This document shows positions 8,926-18,495 of a stretch of 64,000 nucleotides of DNA, piece by piece; within the stretch, counting starts at the first letter, position 1; each line of letters opens with the position of its first letter. Source of the DNA: Pedobacter steynii (GTDB lineage Bacteria > Bacteroidota > Bacteroidia > Sphingobacteriales > Sphingobacteriaceae); the NCBI RefSeq assembly GCF_900103665.1, contig NZ_FNGY01000004.1, positions 496,001-560,000 on the forward strand. The letters are read 5' to 3'. The notes beneath the pieces were generated by a model that saw nothing but the letters and a program-made list of their open reading frames with translations, was not told the origin of the DNA and did no database searches. Made by a program: the position numbers and the translations under genes.

Positions 8926-9636
8926 ATGATTACCTATTCTGAACAGACGCGCGTTCTGGTTGCAGTCGACTGCATCATCTTTGGCTTTGACGGCGAACAA
9001 TTGAAAATATTACTCATCAAAAGAGGCTTCCAGCCTGCAAAAGACCAATGGAGTCTGATGGGTGGTTTTGTGGGGGCCGATGAAAACTTATATGGTGCAG
9101 CAGAGCGCATCCTGTATCAGCTGACCGGGCTTAAAGATTTATACCTGGAACAGCTCAAGGCTTATGGAAGTCCGGAAAGAGATCCGATAGAGCGGACCAT
9201 ATCAGTTGCCTATTTTGCATTGATAGACATCAATAAATACAAAACACAGATCAGCGACCGCTACCATGCGGAATGGTTCCTGATCAACGATGCCCCCTCC
9301 CTCATCTTTGATCACGACATTATGGTCGAAGAAGCTAAAAAAAGAATTCGCTACAAAGCAGCCCTGCACCCTATTCTGTTTGAATTGCTACCGAAAAAAT
9401 TCACCATTCCTCAATTGCAGAATCTTTACGAACAGGTATACAATACCAAAATCGACAACAGGAATTTTATCCGTAAAGTCAATTCTACAGACCTGCTCAT
9501 CAAACTCAGTGAAAAAGATAAATCCAGTTCCAAACGGGGTGCTTTTTATTATACATTGGATAAAAATAAATACAAGGCCAAGTTCCAGTCCTTCTTAAAT
9601 TTCATCCCAAATCCCGAGCATCTGATCAGTATGTAA
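8926..9636 (+). CDS. araR: Nudix-family arabinose regulator AraR
   Basis: The protein is 236 aa: an N-terminal Nudix-fold domain (about 1-145) and a C-terminal winged-helix domain (about 150-230). The Nudix box is present but dead: the spacing Gx5Ex7R is kept (GFVGADE...ER), while the metal-binding REUxEE glutamates are replaced (R-I-L-Y-Q-L). This is the hallmark of NrtR-type regulators that use the Nudix fold as a ligand sensor. A Nudix-related AraR repressor of arabinose genes that responds to L-arabinose is established in Bacteroides thetaiotaomicron. Here the gene sits between the hydrolase operon and araB, and matching palindromes flank it. It is called AraR with high confidence from domain architecture and context. 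Confidence 0.92.
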   Translation: MITYSEQTRVLVAVDCIIFGFDGEQLKILLIKRGFQPAKDQWSLMGGFVGADENLYGAAERILYQLTGLKDLYLEQLKAYGSPERDPIERTISVAYFALIDINKYKTQISDRYHAEWFLINDAPSLIFDHDIMVEEAKKRIRYKAALHPILFELLPKKFTIPQLQNLYEQVYNTKIDNRNFIRKVNSTDLLIKLSEKDKSSSKRGAFYYTLDKNKYKAKFQSFLNFIPNPEHLISM

Positions 9637-9684
9637 TCCGGCCGGTCTGAAAGAAATTTCACAATAATTTTCATTTGTCAAAAA

Positions 9685-9709
9685 AATAAACGTTAATTAG
9701 ACGTTTATT
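9685..9709. promoter_or_regulatory. Putative AraR operator upstream of araB
   Basis: Perfect inverted repeat with arms AATAAACGT and ACGTTTATT around a 7-bp spacer TAATTAG. It ends three bases before the araB start codon. Occupancy would block both initiation and the ribosome-binding region. A weak -7-like element (TTCATTTG, 9671-9678) lies just upstream. Confidence 0.8.
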
Positions 9710-9712
9710 ATA

Positions 9713-11428
9713 ATGACCATGAAACTAACCAAATATGTCATCGGTATTGATTACGGCTCCGACTCTGTGCGCTCCGTAATTGTAGATACCGAAAATGGAG
9801 CCGAGCGCTCCTCTTCTGTCTATTATTATAAAAGGTGGCAAAAAAACCTGTACTGCGAGCCTTCCTCAAATCAGTTCAGGCAACATCCCCTGGACTACAT
9901 CGAAGGGCTCGAACATACCATTAAAGATTGTATTGCAAAAGCCGGCGGCGCAGCAATAGCGAACGCCATAAAAGGAATTTCTGTAGACACCACGGGCTCC
10001 AGTCCGGTAGCTGTTGACAAAACCGGAACGCCTCTGGCGCTTACTCCAGGCTTTGAAGAAAATCCGAATGCCATGTTCGTGCTCTGGAAAGACCATACCG
10101 GAATCAGGGAAGCCGCAGAGATCAATGAACATGCTGCCAAATTTGAGACCAATTACCTCAGCTATGTGGGCGGAATTTACTCTTCCGAATGGTTTTGGGC
10201 AAAACTCCTTCATGTACTCAGGGCAGACGCTGCTGTCCGCGATGCTACCTTTTCATGGGTAGAGCACTGCGACTGGATTCCCTTCCTACTGACCGGCGGG
10301 AATGATGTGTTGAAGATGAAAAGGAGCCGTTGCGCCGCAGGCCATAAGGCGCTTTGGGCGGAACAGTTTGAAGGCCTTCCACCAGAGGAGTTTTTTAGCC
10401 AGCTAGATCCCCTATTGTCAGGATTCAGAGAGAGACTTTTCCAGGACACCTATACTTCAGATGAACCGGCAGGAACATTAAGCGAAGAATGGGCAAACCG
10501 CCTGGGCCTCTCCACAGAGGTTATCGTTGGTGTAGGTGCATTTGACGCACATATGGGTGCGGTAGGCGGACAGATTGCCCCCTATCACCTTTGTAAAATC
10601 ATGGGTACCAGCACCTGTGACATTCTCATTGCCCCTTCAGCAGATCTGGATGGCAAGCTGGTACAAGGTATCTGCGGACAAGTAAACGGTTCTGTTATTC
10701 CCGGAATGATGGGACTCGAAGCCGGCCAGTCGGCTTTTGGAGATGTCTATGCCTGGTTCAAAAACCTGATCAGCTGGCCATTAAACTTGCTCCTTTCAGA
10801 ATCCGATTTGATTCATCCAACGACAGCAGCTACTTTAAAAGCGGGGCTGGAAGCGAAAATCATCTCCCGTTTAAGTGAGCAGGCTCAACTATTGCCTGAT
10901 AGCGACGATGCCGAATTGGCCATTGACTGGTTAAATGGCAGAAGAACTCCCGATGCCAATCAGGAACTCAAAGGCGCCATCACCGGTTTAAGTCTGGGAA
11001 GCGATGCGCCCCGAATTTTCCGGGCGCTGGTCGCAGCAACTTGTTTTGGTGCAAAATGTATTGTTGACCGGTTCAGAGATCAGGGTGTACCCGTGGAAGG
11101 GATTATCGGCATAGGCGGAGTCGCCAAAAAGTCGCCTTACATCATGCAGATGATGGCTGATGTATTGGAAATGCCGATCAGAATTCACCGGTTTGAACAT
11201 ACCTGCGCATTGGGAGCAGCCATGTTTGCTGCAGTAGCAGCAGGAATTCACCCAAATATTGAAGCTGCAATGGAAGCCATGGGGACAGGATTTGAAGCAG
11301 AATATCAGCCAAACCAGGAAAAACAAACGCGATACCGCAAGCAATATCAGGAATATCTGGCGCTAGGCAATTACCTGGAGCACCATCATCAAAAAGAGAT
11401 CAAACCGATGTATCATGAGCATTTATAA
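9713..11428 (+). CDS. araB: Ribulokinase
   Basis: The protein is 571 aa, a FGGY-family sugar kinase matching the usual ribulokinase length. It has the N-terminal phosphate-binding motif IGIDYGSDSVRS, the central MGTSTCDIL, and the C-terminal GIGGVAKKSPYIMQMMADVL with ALGAAMFAA. It phosphorylates L-ribulose to L-ribulose 5-phosphate in the cytoplasm, the second step of L-arabinose catabolism. Two starts are possible, ATG 9713 and ATG 9719; the second gives a more usual N-terminus (MKLTKYVIG). It is first in the araB-araD-GH27-araA-symporter operon and overlaps araD by 14 bp. Control by the AraR operator immediately upstream is inferred. Confidence 0.96.
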   Translation: MTMKLTKYVIGIDYGSDSVRSVIVDTENGAERSSSVYYYKRWQKNLYCEPSSNQFRQHPLDYIEGLEHTIKDCIAKAGGAAIANAIKGISVDTTGSSPVAVDKTGTPLALTPGFEENPNAMFVLWKDHTGIREAAEINEHAAKFETNYLSYVGGIYSSEWFWAKLLHVLRADAAVRDATFSWVEHCDWIPFLLTGGNDVLKMKRSRCAAGHKALWAEQFEGLPPEEFFSQLDPLLSGFRERLFQDTYTSDEPAGTLSEEWANRLGLSTEVIVGVGAFDAHMGAVGGQIAPYHLCKIMGTSTCDILIAPSADLDGKLVQGICGQVNGSVIPGMMGLEAGQSAFGDVYAWFKNLISWPLNLLLSESDLIHPTTAATLKAGLEAKIISRLSEQAQLLPDSDDAELAIDWLNGRRTPDANQELKGAITGLSLGSDAPRIFRALVAATCFGAKCIVDRFRDQGVPVEGIIGIGGVAKKSPYIMQMMADVLEMPIRIHRFEHTCALGAAMFAAVAAGIHPNIEAAMEAMGTGFEAEYQPNQEKQTRYRKQYQEYLALGNYLEHHHQKEIKPMYHEHL

Positions 11429-12113
11429 AATCATACGTGAAATGGCCTATGAGGCCAACATGGAGCTACCCAGGTTAAACCTGGTGCTTTTTACTTTCGG
11501 AAACGTCAGTGCGGCCGACAGAGATGAGGGTGTTTTTGCCATCAAGCCAAGCGGTGTGCCTTATAAAGATCTTTCACCAGAAAAAATGGTGATCGTAGAT
11601 TTTGAGGGAAATACCGTAGAAGGCACACTCAGGCCATCGTCAGATACCCAAACCCATGCTGTACTTTACAAACATTGGGATGGAATCAACGGCATTGTAC
11701 ATACCCATTCTACCTATGCTACGGCCTGGGCTCAGGCACAAATGGATGTTCCTATTTTTGGGACCACCCATGCCGATCACCTTACAGTGGATGTCCCCTG
11801 CGCACCGCCAATGAATGACGAGATGATCAAGGGAAATTATGAATATGAAACCGGTTTCCAGATCATCAATCACTTTAAAGAACTTGGCTATAGTCACCAT
11901 GATGTAGAAATGATTCTGGTTGGAAATCATGCTCCTTTTACCTGGGGGAAAACGGCAGAAAAAGCAGTTTATAATAGTGCCGTGCTGGAGTCTGTAGCAC
12001 AAATGGCGCTGCTAACCAATCAGATCAACCCGCAATCGCCAAAACTAAAGGAAGCATTAATTAAGAAACATTTTGAACGTAAACATGGTCCGGACAGTTA
12101 TTATGGTCAGTAA
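11415..12113 (+). CDS. araD: L-ribulose-5-phosphate 4-epimerase
   Basis: The protein is 232 aa, class II aldolase/AraD family, of the expected length. The zinc and catalytic residues are recognisable: Asp77 in PSSDTQ, His96 and His98 in VHTHST, and His172 in GNHAPFTWG, matching the E. coli spacing by one residue. The phosphate-binding FGNVSA and KPSGV motifs are also present. It converts L-ribulose 5-phosphate to D-xylulose 5-phosphate, which enters the pentose phosphate pathway. Its start overlaps araB and its end overlaps the GH27 start by 11 bp, so the three genes are tightly coupled. Confidence 0.97.
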   Translation: MSIYKIIREMAYEANMELPRLNLVLFTFGNVSAADRDEGVFAIKPSGVPYKDLSPEKMVIVDFEGNTVEGTLRPSSDTQTHAVLYKHWDGINGIVHTHSTYATAWAQAQMDVPIFGTTHADHLTVDVPCAPPMNDEMIKGNYEYETGFQIINHFKELGYSHHDVEMILVGNHAPFTWGKTAEKAVYNSAVLESVAQMALLTNQINPQSPKLKEALIKKHFERKHGPDSYYGQ

Positions 12114-13458
12114 AAAAATAGCACTGGCCTGTGCGTTTCTGATGGGAGCGCTGGTCACCGTAAATGCACAGCAAAAGGATTTTCATGACTGGGCGAAAAC
12201 GCCTCCTATGGGCTGGAACAGCTGGGATTGCTTTGGCCCTACTGTAGTAGAATCTGAAGTAAAAGCCAATGCAGATTATATGTCTAAAAATCTGAAAGCA
12301 TTTGGATGGGAATATGTAGTCGTAGACATCCGCTGGTATGTAGGTAATGACAAAGCACATGGATACAATGAAAGCAATCCCGATTATGTGCTTGATGAAT
12401 ACGGCAGGTTTCAACCCGCAGTGAACCGTTTTCCCTCCGCTGCAGGTGGTAAAGGATTTAAGCCGCTGGCAGACTATATCCACAAAAAAGGACTGAAATT
12501 CGGGATTCACATCATGCGGGGTATTCCGGTAGAAGCGGTAAAACGCAACCTGCCGATTCTGGGCAGTAAGGCTACCGCTAAAGACATTTACAGCACTGAA
12601 TTACAATGCCTGTGGTTGCGGGATATGTATACCGTAGTGGCCGGCCGAGATGGTGCACAGGAATATTATAACTCCTTGTTTAAACTATACGCTTCATGGG
12701 GTGTAGATTTCATTAAGGTAGATGACCTTTCCAGACCTTACCACACGGGAGAGGTAGAAATGATCCGTAAAGCGATTGCATTAACGGGGAGAAAAATCGT
12801 CCTGAGTACCTCACCCGGAGAAACACCAATCGCAAGTGCTCCGCATGTTCAGGAGCATGCCAATATGTGGCGTACAGTAGATGATTTCTGGGACAACTGG
12901 CCAATGCTAAAAGATCATTTTGAGGTCTTTGAGCGCTGGAATAAATACCGAGCAGCGGGTGCCTGGCCGGATGGCGACATGCTTCCTCTGGGGAAAATAG
13001 GGATCCGTGCCGAGCGTGGAAATCCAAGAATGACCGCCTTTACCAAAGATGAACAATATACCCTGATGACACTCTGGACCATATTCCGTTCTCCATTGAT
13101 GTTTGGCGGTGACCTACCCGGCAATGATGCTTTTACCCTTTCCCTGCTAACCAACAGGGAAGTGCTCGATGTCTTGAACCACAGTAGTAACAACAGACAA
13201 TTGTTTCGCAACGAACAGGGTGTCTGCTGGGTAGCAGAGGATCCAAAAACCGGAGATCAATATGTCGCCCTTTTTAATCCTGGCGATGCTCCGCAAGCCC
13301 TAAAGATTTCTGTAAACCTGAATGACCTTGGCTTTACCAAGCCTTGTAAGCTCAGAGACCTTTGGAGTAAAACCGACAAAGGCATCGTTAAGGGGACCTT
13401 TAGCGCAACCATCAATAAACACGGAGCAGGTCTTTTCCGTCTCTCTGCAATTAAATAA
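12103..13458 (+). CDS. Exported GH27 alpha-galactosidase/beta-L-arabinopyranosidase-like hydrolase
   Basis: The frame is open from a TTG at 12073, but ATG 12103 begins a clean signal peptide ([20 protein letters not shown], then NAQQ), so this start is chosen (451 aa). GH27 features are [12 protein letters not shown] at the N-terminus, the nucleophile Asp in DFIKVDD (near 207) and the acid/base Asp in the R-x3-D motif of [10 protein letters not shown] (near 261), followed by a beta-sandwich domain. The usual substrate-binding Asp pair is DI (DIRW, near 75-76), so the second Asp is replaced by Ile. GH27 contains alpha-galactosidases and beta-L-arabinopyranosidases. Placement between araD and araA favours arabinopyranose release, but this is inference. 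Confidence 0.85.
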   Translation: MVSKKIALACAFLMGALVTVNAQQKDFHDWAKTPPMGWNSWDCFGPTVVESEVKANADYMSKNLKAFGWEYVVVDIRWYVGNDKAHGYNESNPDYVLDEYGRFQPAVNRFPSAAGGKGFKPLADYIHKKGLKFGIHIMRGIPVEAVKRNLPILGSKATAKDIYSTELQCLWLRDMYTVVAGRDGAQEYYNSLFKLYASWGVDFIKVDDLSRPYHTGEVEMIRKAIALTGRKIVLSTSPGETPIASAPHVQEHANMWRTVDDFWDNWPMLKDHFEVFERWNKYRAAGAWPDGDMLPLGKIGIRAERGNPRMTAFTKDEQYTLMTLWTIFRSPLMFGGDLPGNDAFTLSLLTNREVLDVLNHSSNNRQLFRNEQGVCWVAEDPKTGDQYVALFNPGDAPQALKISVNLNDLGFTKPCKLRDLWSKTDKGIVKGTFSATINKHGAGLFRLSAIK

Positions 13459-13492
13459 TCAAACAACCTATATAAAAGACAAGCTAAGAAAT

Positions 13493-14983
13493 ATGATCAA
13501 CTTAAAAGAATTAGAAGTCTGGTTCATTACCGGGAGCCAGCACCTGTACGGAGAAGAAACACTGAAATTAGTAGCCGAGCACGCACAACAGGTGGCCGAA
13601 TCTTTGGATACCGCGCCACAAATCCCTGTTAAAGTCATTTATAAACCCATCGTAAAAACACCAGAGGAGATATTTGAAACCTTACAACAAGCTAACATCA
13701 CGGCAAATTGTATTGGTGTCATCACCTGGATGCATACCTTTTCTCCCGCTAAAATGTGGATCAGGGGCTTGAATATCCTTCAAAAACCTTTACTTCACCT
13801 GCATACCCAGTTTAACCGCGACATTCCATGGGATACCATCGATATGGATTTCATGAACCTGAACCAGAGCGCACATGGCGACCGTGAGTTTGGATTTATG
13901 GTGACCCGGATGCGTAAAGACCGAAAAGTAGTGGTAGGCCACTGGCAAGACCCCGAAGTATTGAAAGAAATTGATACCTGGACACGGGCAGCTGCCGGCT
14001 GGCACGACTGGCAAGGCGCTAAATTTGCGAGATTTGGCGACAATATGCGCTATGTAGCCGTTACGGATGGCGACAAGGTAGAAGCCGAACTGAAGTTTGG
14101 CTTTCAAGTCAACACTTACGGCATTGGTGACCTCGTTGCGGTGATCAACAGCATTCCCGAGGAATCCATCCAGGAGCTCCTGAAAGTATATGAAGCCAGT
14201 TACATTATATCCGCTGACCTGCTCCCTGGTGGCGACAGACATTCTTCTGTTTATGAAGCGGCAAAAATAGAGCTTGGTCTGAAAAAGTTCCTGGAAGATG
14301 GCAATTTTAAAGGCTTCAGTGATACGTTTGAAGATTTACATGGCATGATTCAACTGCCTGGTATTGCCGCACAGCGACTGATGGCCGCAGGATATGGATT
14401 TGCCGGAGAGGGCGACTGGAAAACCGCCGCATTGGTGCGTGCCTGTAAGGTAATGGGAGCCGGATTGCCTGGAGCCAACGCCTTTATGGAAGATTATACC
14501 TATCACTTTGATCCGGCTAATTCTATGGTACTGGGCTCACATATGCTGGAAGTTGATGCCTCCCTGGCCAATGAAAAAGCACGATTGGAAGTACATCCAT
14601 TAGGCATTGGCGGCAAAGCAGATCCAGCCAGACTGATCTTCAGTGTTGCCGCAGGAAATGCCCTCAACGCTTCTATTATCGATATGGGCAATCGATTCCG
14701 CTTGCTTGTAAACGAAGTGGAAGCGGTAGCACCTGAACACCAATTACCAAAATTACCAGTCGCACAGGTGTTATGGAAACCCCTTCCTGATATGAAGACC
14801 GGCTGTGCTGCCTGGATCTATGCTGGCGGTGCACACCATACCGCCTATAGTCAGAATCTAACCACTGCACATTTACTTGATTTCGCAAATATCGCCGGCA
14901 TAGAGTATATCAACATCGGTGCCGATACGAAGATCAACCAGTTTAGAAATGAACTGCAATGGAACGAAATCTTTTATAAATAA
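13493..14983 (+). CDS. araA: L-arabinose isomerase
   Basis: The protein is 496 aa from ATG 13493 ([20 protein letters not shown]), the conserved AraA opening. The frame is open farther upstream, but that stretch overlaps the GH27 coding sequence and is not AraA-like. Metal-binding and catalytic acidic residues occur in FEDLHGM-type and MEDYTYHF segments, and the late HTAYS region carries the conserved His. It isomerises L-arabinose to L-ribulose in the cytoplasm. It lies 34 bases after GH27 and 35 before the symporter gene, in one operon. The order B-D-(GH27)-A-transporter is common in Bacteroidota. Confidence 0.97.
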   Translation: MINLKELEVWFITGSQHLYGEETLKLVAEHAQQVAESLDTAPQIPVKVIYKPIVKTPEEIFETLQQANITANCIGVITWMHTFSPAKMWIRGLNILQKPLLHLHTQFNRDIPWDTIDMDFMNLNQSAHGDREFGFMVTRMRKDRKVVVGHWQDPEVLKEIDTWTRAAAGWHDWQGAKFARFGDNMRYVAVTDGDKVEAELKFGFQVNTYGIGDLVAVINSIPEESIQELLKVYEASYIISADLLPGGDRHSSVYEAAKIELGLKKFLEDGNFKGFSDTFEDLHGMIQLPGIAAQRLMAAGYGFAGEGDWKTAALVRACKVMGAGLPGANAFMEDYTYHFDPANSMVLGSHMLEVDASLANEKARLEVHPLGIGGKADPARLIFSVAAGNALNASIIDMGNRFRLLVNEVEAVAPEHQLPKLPVAQVLWKPLPDMKTGCAAWIYAGGAHHTAYSQNLTTAHLLDFANIAGIEYINIGADTKINQFRNELQWNEIFYK

Positions 14984-15018
14984 GCAGACACTTGTTCAAA
15001 ATAACCAAATAGAGCCAT

Positions 15019-16704
15019 ATGAACAACAATTTAGTAACTACAGATTATGTAGTTTTTATCATCTATTTTTTAATCGTTTCCGGTTATGGATACTACATCT
15101 ACCGACAGCGTAAAAAAAATGAGCATGATGCCAAAGCCTTCTTTCTTGCTGAAGGAACGCTGACCTGGTGGGCCATAGGTGCCTCCCTGATTGCCTCCAA
15201 CATTTCTGCCGAGCAATTTATTGGCATGAGTGGCGAAGGTTTCTTTCTCGGTATTGCTGTAGCCGCTTATGAATGGATTGCTGCGATTGCACTGATTATC
15301 GTTGCCGTTTGGTTCATTCCGGTATACCTTAAGAACAAAATCTACACCATGCCTCAGTTTCTGAAGACCAGGTACAATGAATCTGTTGCCCTGATCATGG
15401 CCATTTTCTGGTTGTTTTTATATGTATTTGTAAACCTGACCTCTATTCTTTACCTGGGTGCTGTGGCCATTAACGGACTTACGGGTGGAGATTACCTCCA
15501 TGTGATCATGATCGGACTTGCGGTATTTGCACTGATCATCTCCTTAGGAGGGATGAAAGTCGTTGCTTATACCGACGTGATTCAGGTGGCGGTACTGATC
15601 TTTGGAGGATTGGTAACCACCTACATTGCCTTAACGGTTGTGGGTGAGAAATTCGGTGTCGGCCCCAACGCCATTGCCGGATTCAAAGTTTTGATGGACC
15701 ATGCTCCAGAGCATTTCAAAATGATCATCCCGAAACCGACTGCAGAATCGACACAAAATGAGATCAGTAAATACCTGACTTTCCCTGGATTGGCTTCTTA
15801 TGTAGCTGGTATCTGGATCATCAACCTCAACTATTGGGGATGTAATCAATACATCACCCAGCGTGCATTGGGCGCAGATCTTAAAACCGCAAGGACAGGG
15901 ATTCTTTTTGCGGGTCTCTTGAAGCTGATGATGCCATTGATCGTGATGTTGCCGGGTATTGCGGCTTATGTATTGTACAAAGGCGGGCATTTGCCTCAAT
16001 TGATCGGCGGCAAAGACGGGGCCTATTCTGCGATACTTACCTTTTTACCAACTGGCCTTAAAGGACTGTCTGTAGCCGCATTAACCGCAGCCATTGTGGC
16101 TTCACTTGCGGGGAAGGTAAACAGCATTTCTACCATCTTCACCCTGGATATATACGCCAAGTATTTTAAGAAAGGTACAGAAGAAAAAAACCTCGTTCTC
16201 GTGGGCAGGGCAACTGTATTTGTGGGGATGATCCTGGCAGTGCTCTTCACCTGGAATGACTTGTTGGGCATCGGCGGTGAAGGAGGTTTTACCTTTATCC
16301 AGAAATACACGGGATTTATTAGTCCGGGTGTATTTGCGATGTTTATCCTGGGTATGTTCTGGAAAAGAACAACAGGTAGTGCAGCCATTGCGGGTGTACT
16401 GGCTGGATTTCTGTTCTCCGTTTTCTTCAATGAAATGGCGCCAGGCTTGTTGGGCAATGATACCTTCCTGTATACAGCTTATCCAAATGGCAAAGGTGGC
16501 TTCGAGATTCCATTCCATATCTGTATGGGCCTCTCCTTCTTCTTTACAATGGCCATTATGATTTTGATGAGTCTGGCCGGACCTAAAGTAAATCCTAAAG
16601 CTTTCGAACTGGATAAATCCATGTTCAAAGTTGCGCCATCTACAATGGCACTGATCGTGGTCACGCTATTGCTCATTGCAGCATTGTATGTGAAGTTCTG
16701 GTAG
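15019..16704 (+). CDS. SSS-family sodium/L-arabinose symporter (probable)
   Basis: The protein is 561 aa with about 14 hydrophobic segments. It has the SSS/SglT hallmarks FFLAEGTLTWWAIGASLIASNISAEQ-type motif (residues about 35-63), NKIYTMPQFLKTRYN and NLNYWGCNQYITQRALGA. The family imports sugars or organic solutes with Na+ into the cytoplasm. Being last in the ara operon, it most likely takes up L-arabinose released in the periplasm. It is closely similar throughout to the symporter encoded after xylA at 42234, pointing to duplication and substrate divergence. Substrate is inferred from context only. Confidence 0.88.
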   Translation: MNNNLVTTDYVVFIIYFLIVSGYGYYIYRQRKKNEHDAKAFFLAEGTLTWWAIGASLIASNISAEQFIGMSGEGFFLGIAVAAYEWIAAIALIIVAVWFIPVYLKNKIYTMPQFLKTRYNESVALIMAIFWLFLYVFVNLTSILYLGAVAINGLTGGDYLHVIMIGLAVFALIISLGGMKVVAYTDVIQVAVLIFGGLVTTYIALTVVGEKFGVGPNAIAGFKVLMDHAPEHFKMIIPKPTAESTQNEISKYLTFPGLASYVAGIWIINLNYWGCNQYITQRALGADLKTARTGILFAGLLKLMMPLIVMLPGIAAYVLYKGGHLPQLIGGKDGAYSAILTFLPTGLKGLSVAALTAAIVASLAGKVNSISTIFTLDIYAKYFKKGTEEKNLVLVGRATVFVGMILAVLFTWNDLLGIGGEGGFTFIQKYTGFISPGVFAMFILGMFWKRTTGSAAIAGVLAGFLFSVFFNEMAPGLLGNDTFLYTAYPNGKGGFEIPFHICMGLSFFFTMAIMILMSLAGPKVNPKAFELDKSMFKVAPSTMALIVVTLLLIAALYVKFW

Positions 16705-16730
16705 CTGATCTGCTCCTGTAGAACGCTACG

Positions 16731-16769
16731 AAAAAAGGAGATCCGGGTTTTTCGGATCTCCTTTTTTTT
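16731..16769 (+). terminator. Rho-independent terminator of the araBDA operon
   Basis: A-tract, then perfect 9-bp stem GGAGATCCG / CGGATCTCC with a 7-nt loop, followed by eight T residues. It lies 27 bases after the symporter stop. The flanking A- and T-tracts make it symmetric, so it could also serve the leftward SUKH-like gene. Confidence 0.9.
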
Positions 16770-16801
16770 ATTGCCTGTTATTTAGGCGCTTAACCTGCAG
16801 A

Positions 16802-18310
16802 TCAGGCTTTATCTGTCGTTTCCTTTTCCCAATACCAAAATGCATCAGAAAATTTTTCCTGAGCAGGGTCTATAATTTCTTCAAAAGGTTCTTCCACAGG
16901 TGCTATTTTAAAATTATCGGATAGCCAGGTCACATAAGCATCCATATTATTGCTCAAGGCATAACTGTCCCTATCGTTGCTGAGCCTGATACATTCGCCA
17001 TCCAGTACAGGTTCGATATCATACGTAAGCAGGCGCAGGAGTTGCAATACGTTCTCAGCAACGATATCTATTCCGTTTTCTTCATCTAACACAATTACGG
17101 GCATATCTTTAGTTTCTTTCCCTACTCCCTCATCCCATAACGCGTAAAGCGCACCGAAACTCGTCGCCCTCGCAAAGGGTATCACCGCGCTTATAAATGT
17201 ATCGCTCTGGTTCCATGTTTTCAAAACGGATAAATCATATCCCCTCAGCAGAAAATACTGTGAGTAATTGGCATGGTTCTCCTGAAAAGCATAGAGCGAA
17301 ATCAATTCCTGAGGGATTTCTTTTCCCCGAAAATTCTTTTCAAATGCTTCAAAACTCCGGTGTTCCCGCAGGGCTTCAAAGCCCTCCTCCACATCAATAT
17401 TGTATTTTATTAAAAAATCATACAGACTATCGGCAAACTGATCATTGGCTTCTTTTATGATGACCGCCGCTTCTTCATCTGTTTGTATAGGTTCCAGTCC
17501 TAGGTTTGCTTTAGACCAGGCCCAAAAAGCTTCCCGGTGTTCGCTCTGGTCATCTTGTTCCTCATCTTTATAAAAATAAGCGGATTTCCAGTCTACGGAA
17601 ATTTCCACATCATAACTGAGCAGTCGGACCAAATCTGCTGTGTTTTTTGCCACTAAATGTATTCCGCCCTCATCGCCAAAAACCACAACCGGGCATTTTT
17701 CCAGATTTTCATTAATCACCCAAATGGCGTAAGTACTTCCTCCAGCTGTGGCTGTTGCAAACTCTATAAAAGAATTCAGAAAACTTTCTTCTTCTGAATA
17801 GGTCTCTAATCCGGTATTGTCAATCAGGTTCAGACAGAAACCGTCTGCATAGATCCCTCCGCCATACTCCTTTTCAAATTTAAATAGTCTTTCCAGGTCA
17901 TAAGGTATTGCGTAAATACCGAATTGCTTTTGGAAGTCATGGAAAGTGATCCCTCCGGCATCCGCATCATCTATATAATTTACAATTCCAGTCCAGGTTT
18001 GCCAGGCAAATTCTTTAATGACATCCGGGCTGGCCGCTTCAAGGGTTTTAAAACTTTCTTTTTCAGTTTCCCTGTAAAAAGTAAACAAAAAACCAGCTTC
18101 TATCCGTATGGAAATGCACAGTCCATTGTCCTGCCAGATAAAGATACTGTTGCCCATCGTCTGGCCTTCAGTATCGATATAAGGCTTTTTTATGGTAATT
18201 TCCGCATTGCCGAACTCAAGGTCAAGTCCATTGCGATCATGGGCAGGAACACTGTCTGAGTTAATGATTCTTGTGAAGTTCTCAATAGTAAAGTCGTATT
18301 TCTTATCCAT
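16802..18310 (-). CDS. Tandem SUKH (SMI1/KNR4-like) domain protein
   Basis: The protein is 502 aa, acidic, with no signal peptide or membrane segment. It has two similar halves. The first shows IPYDLERLF, FIEFATATAGGSTYAIW, PVVVFGDEGG and DLVRLLSYD (about residues 135-245). The second shows IPQELISLY, VIPFARATSFGALYALW, PVIVLDEENG and QLLRLLTYD (about 330-435). Each pattern fits the SUKH fold found in many immunity proteins of contact-dependent and polymorphic toxin systems and in fungal Smi1/Knr4. No toxin gene is adjacent. It stands alone between the ara operon terminator and the mutarotase gene, reading leftward. Function is unknown; immunity or a housekeeping protein-protein role are both possible. 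Confidence 0.7.
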   Translation of the reverse strand: MDKKYDFTIENFTRIINSDSVPAHDRNGLDLEFGNAEITIKKPYIDTEGQTMGNSIFIWQDNGLCISIRIEAGFLFTFYRETEKESFKTLEAASPDVIKEFAWQTWTGIVNYIDDADAGGITFHDFQKQFGIYAIPYDLERLFKFEKEYGGGIYADGFCLNLIDNTGLETYSEEESFLNSFIEFATATAGGSTYAIWVINENLEKCPVVVFGDEGGIHLVAKNTADLVRLLSYDVEISVDWKSAYFYKDEEQDDQSEHREAFWAWSKANLGLEPIQTDEEAAVIIKEANDQFADSLYDFLIKYNIDVEEGFEALREHRSFEAFEKNFRGKEIPQELISLYAFQENHANYSQYFLLRGYDLSVLKTWNQSDTFISAVIPFARATSFGALYALWDEGVGKETKDMPVIVLDEENGIDIVAENVLQLLRLLTYDIEPVLDGECIRLSNDRDSYALSNNMDAYVTWLSDNFKIAPVEEPFEEIIDPAQEKFSDAFWYWEKETTDKA

Positions 18311-18444
18311 TTCTTTTTGTTAAAATTGAAGGAGGCTTATTACTCAGGTAAAGCTACAGCTCCTAAAAATAACCGGCAAATTCAACAAGCTACAGGTTAC
18401 CGGATTGTCATCTACAATTCGTCTACACGTTAGAGAAACGGCAC

Positions 18445-18480
18445 AAAAAAAGGGGTATCCAGGTGGATACCCCTTTTTTT
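18445..18480. terminator. Bidirectional terminator after mutarotase gene
   Basis: Perfect 9-bp stem GGGGTATCC / GGATACCCC with a 4-nt loop, flanked by seven A on the left and seven T on the right. It lies 15 bases beyond the leftward mutarotase stop and can terminate transcripts in both directions. The remaining 130 bases to the SUKH-like gene hold no other recognisable element. Confidence 0.88.
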
Positions 18481-18495
18481 GCTTGTTTTAGCCAA

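Noticed and set aside
13322..13492. Upstream extension of araA
   Set aside because: It overlaps the end of the GH27 gene in another frame, and the AraA family begins at [11 protein letters not shown].
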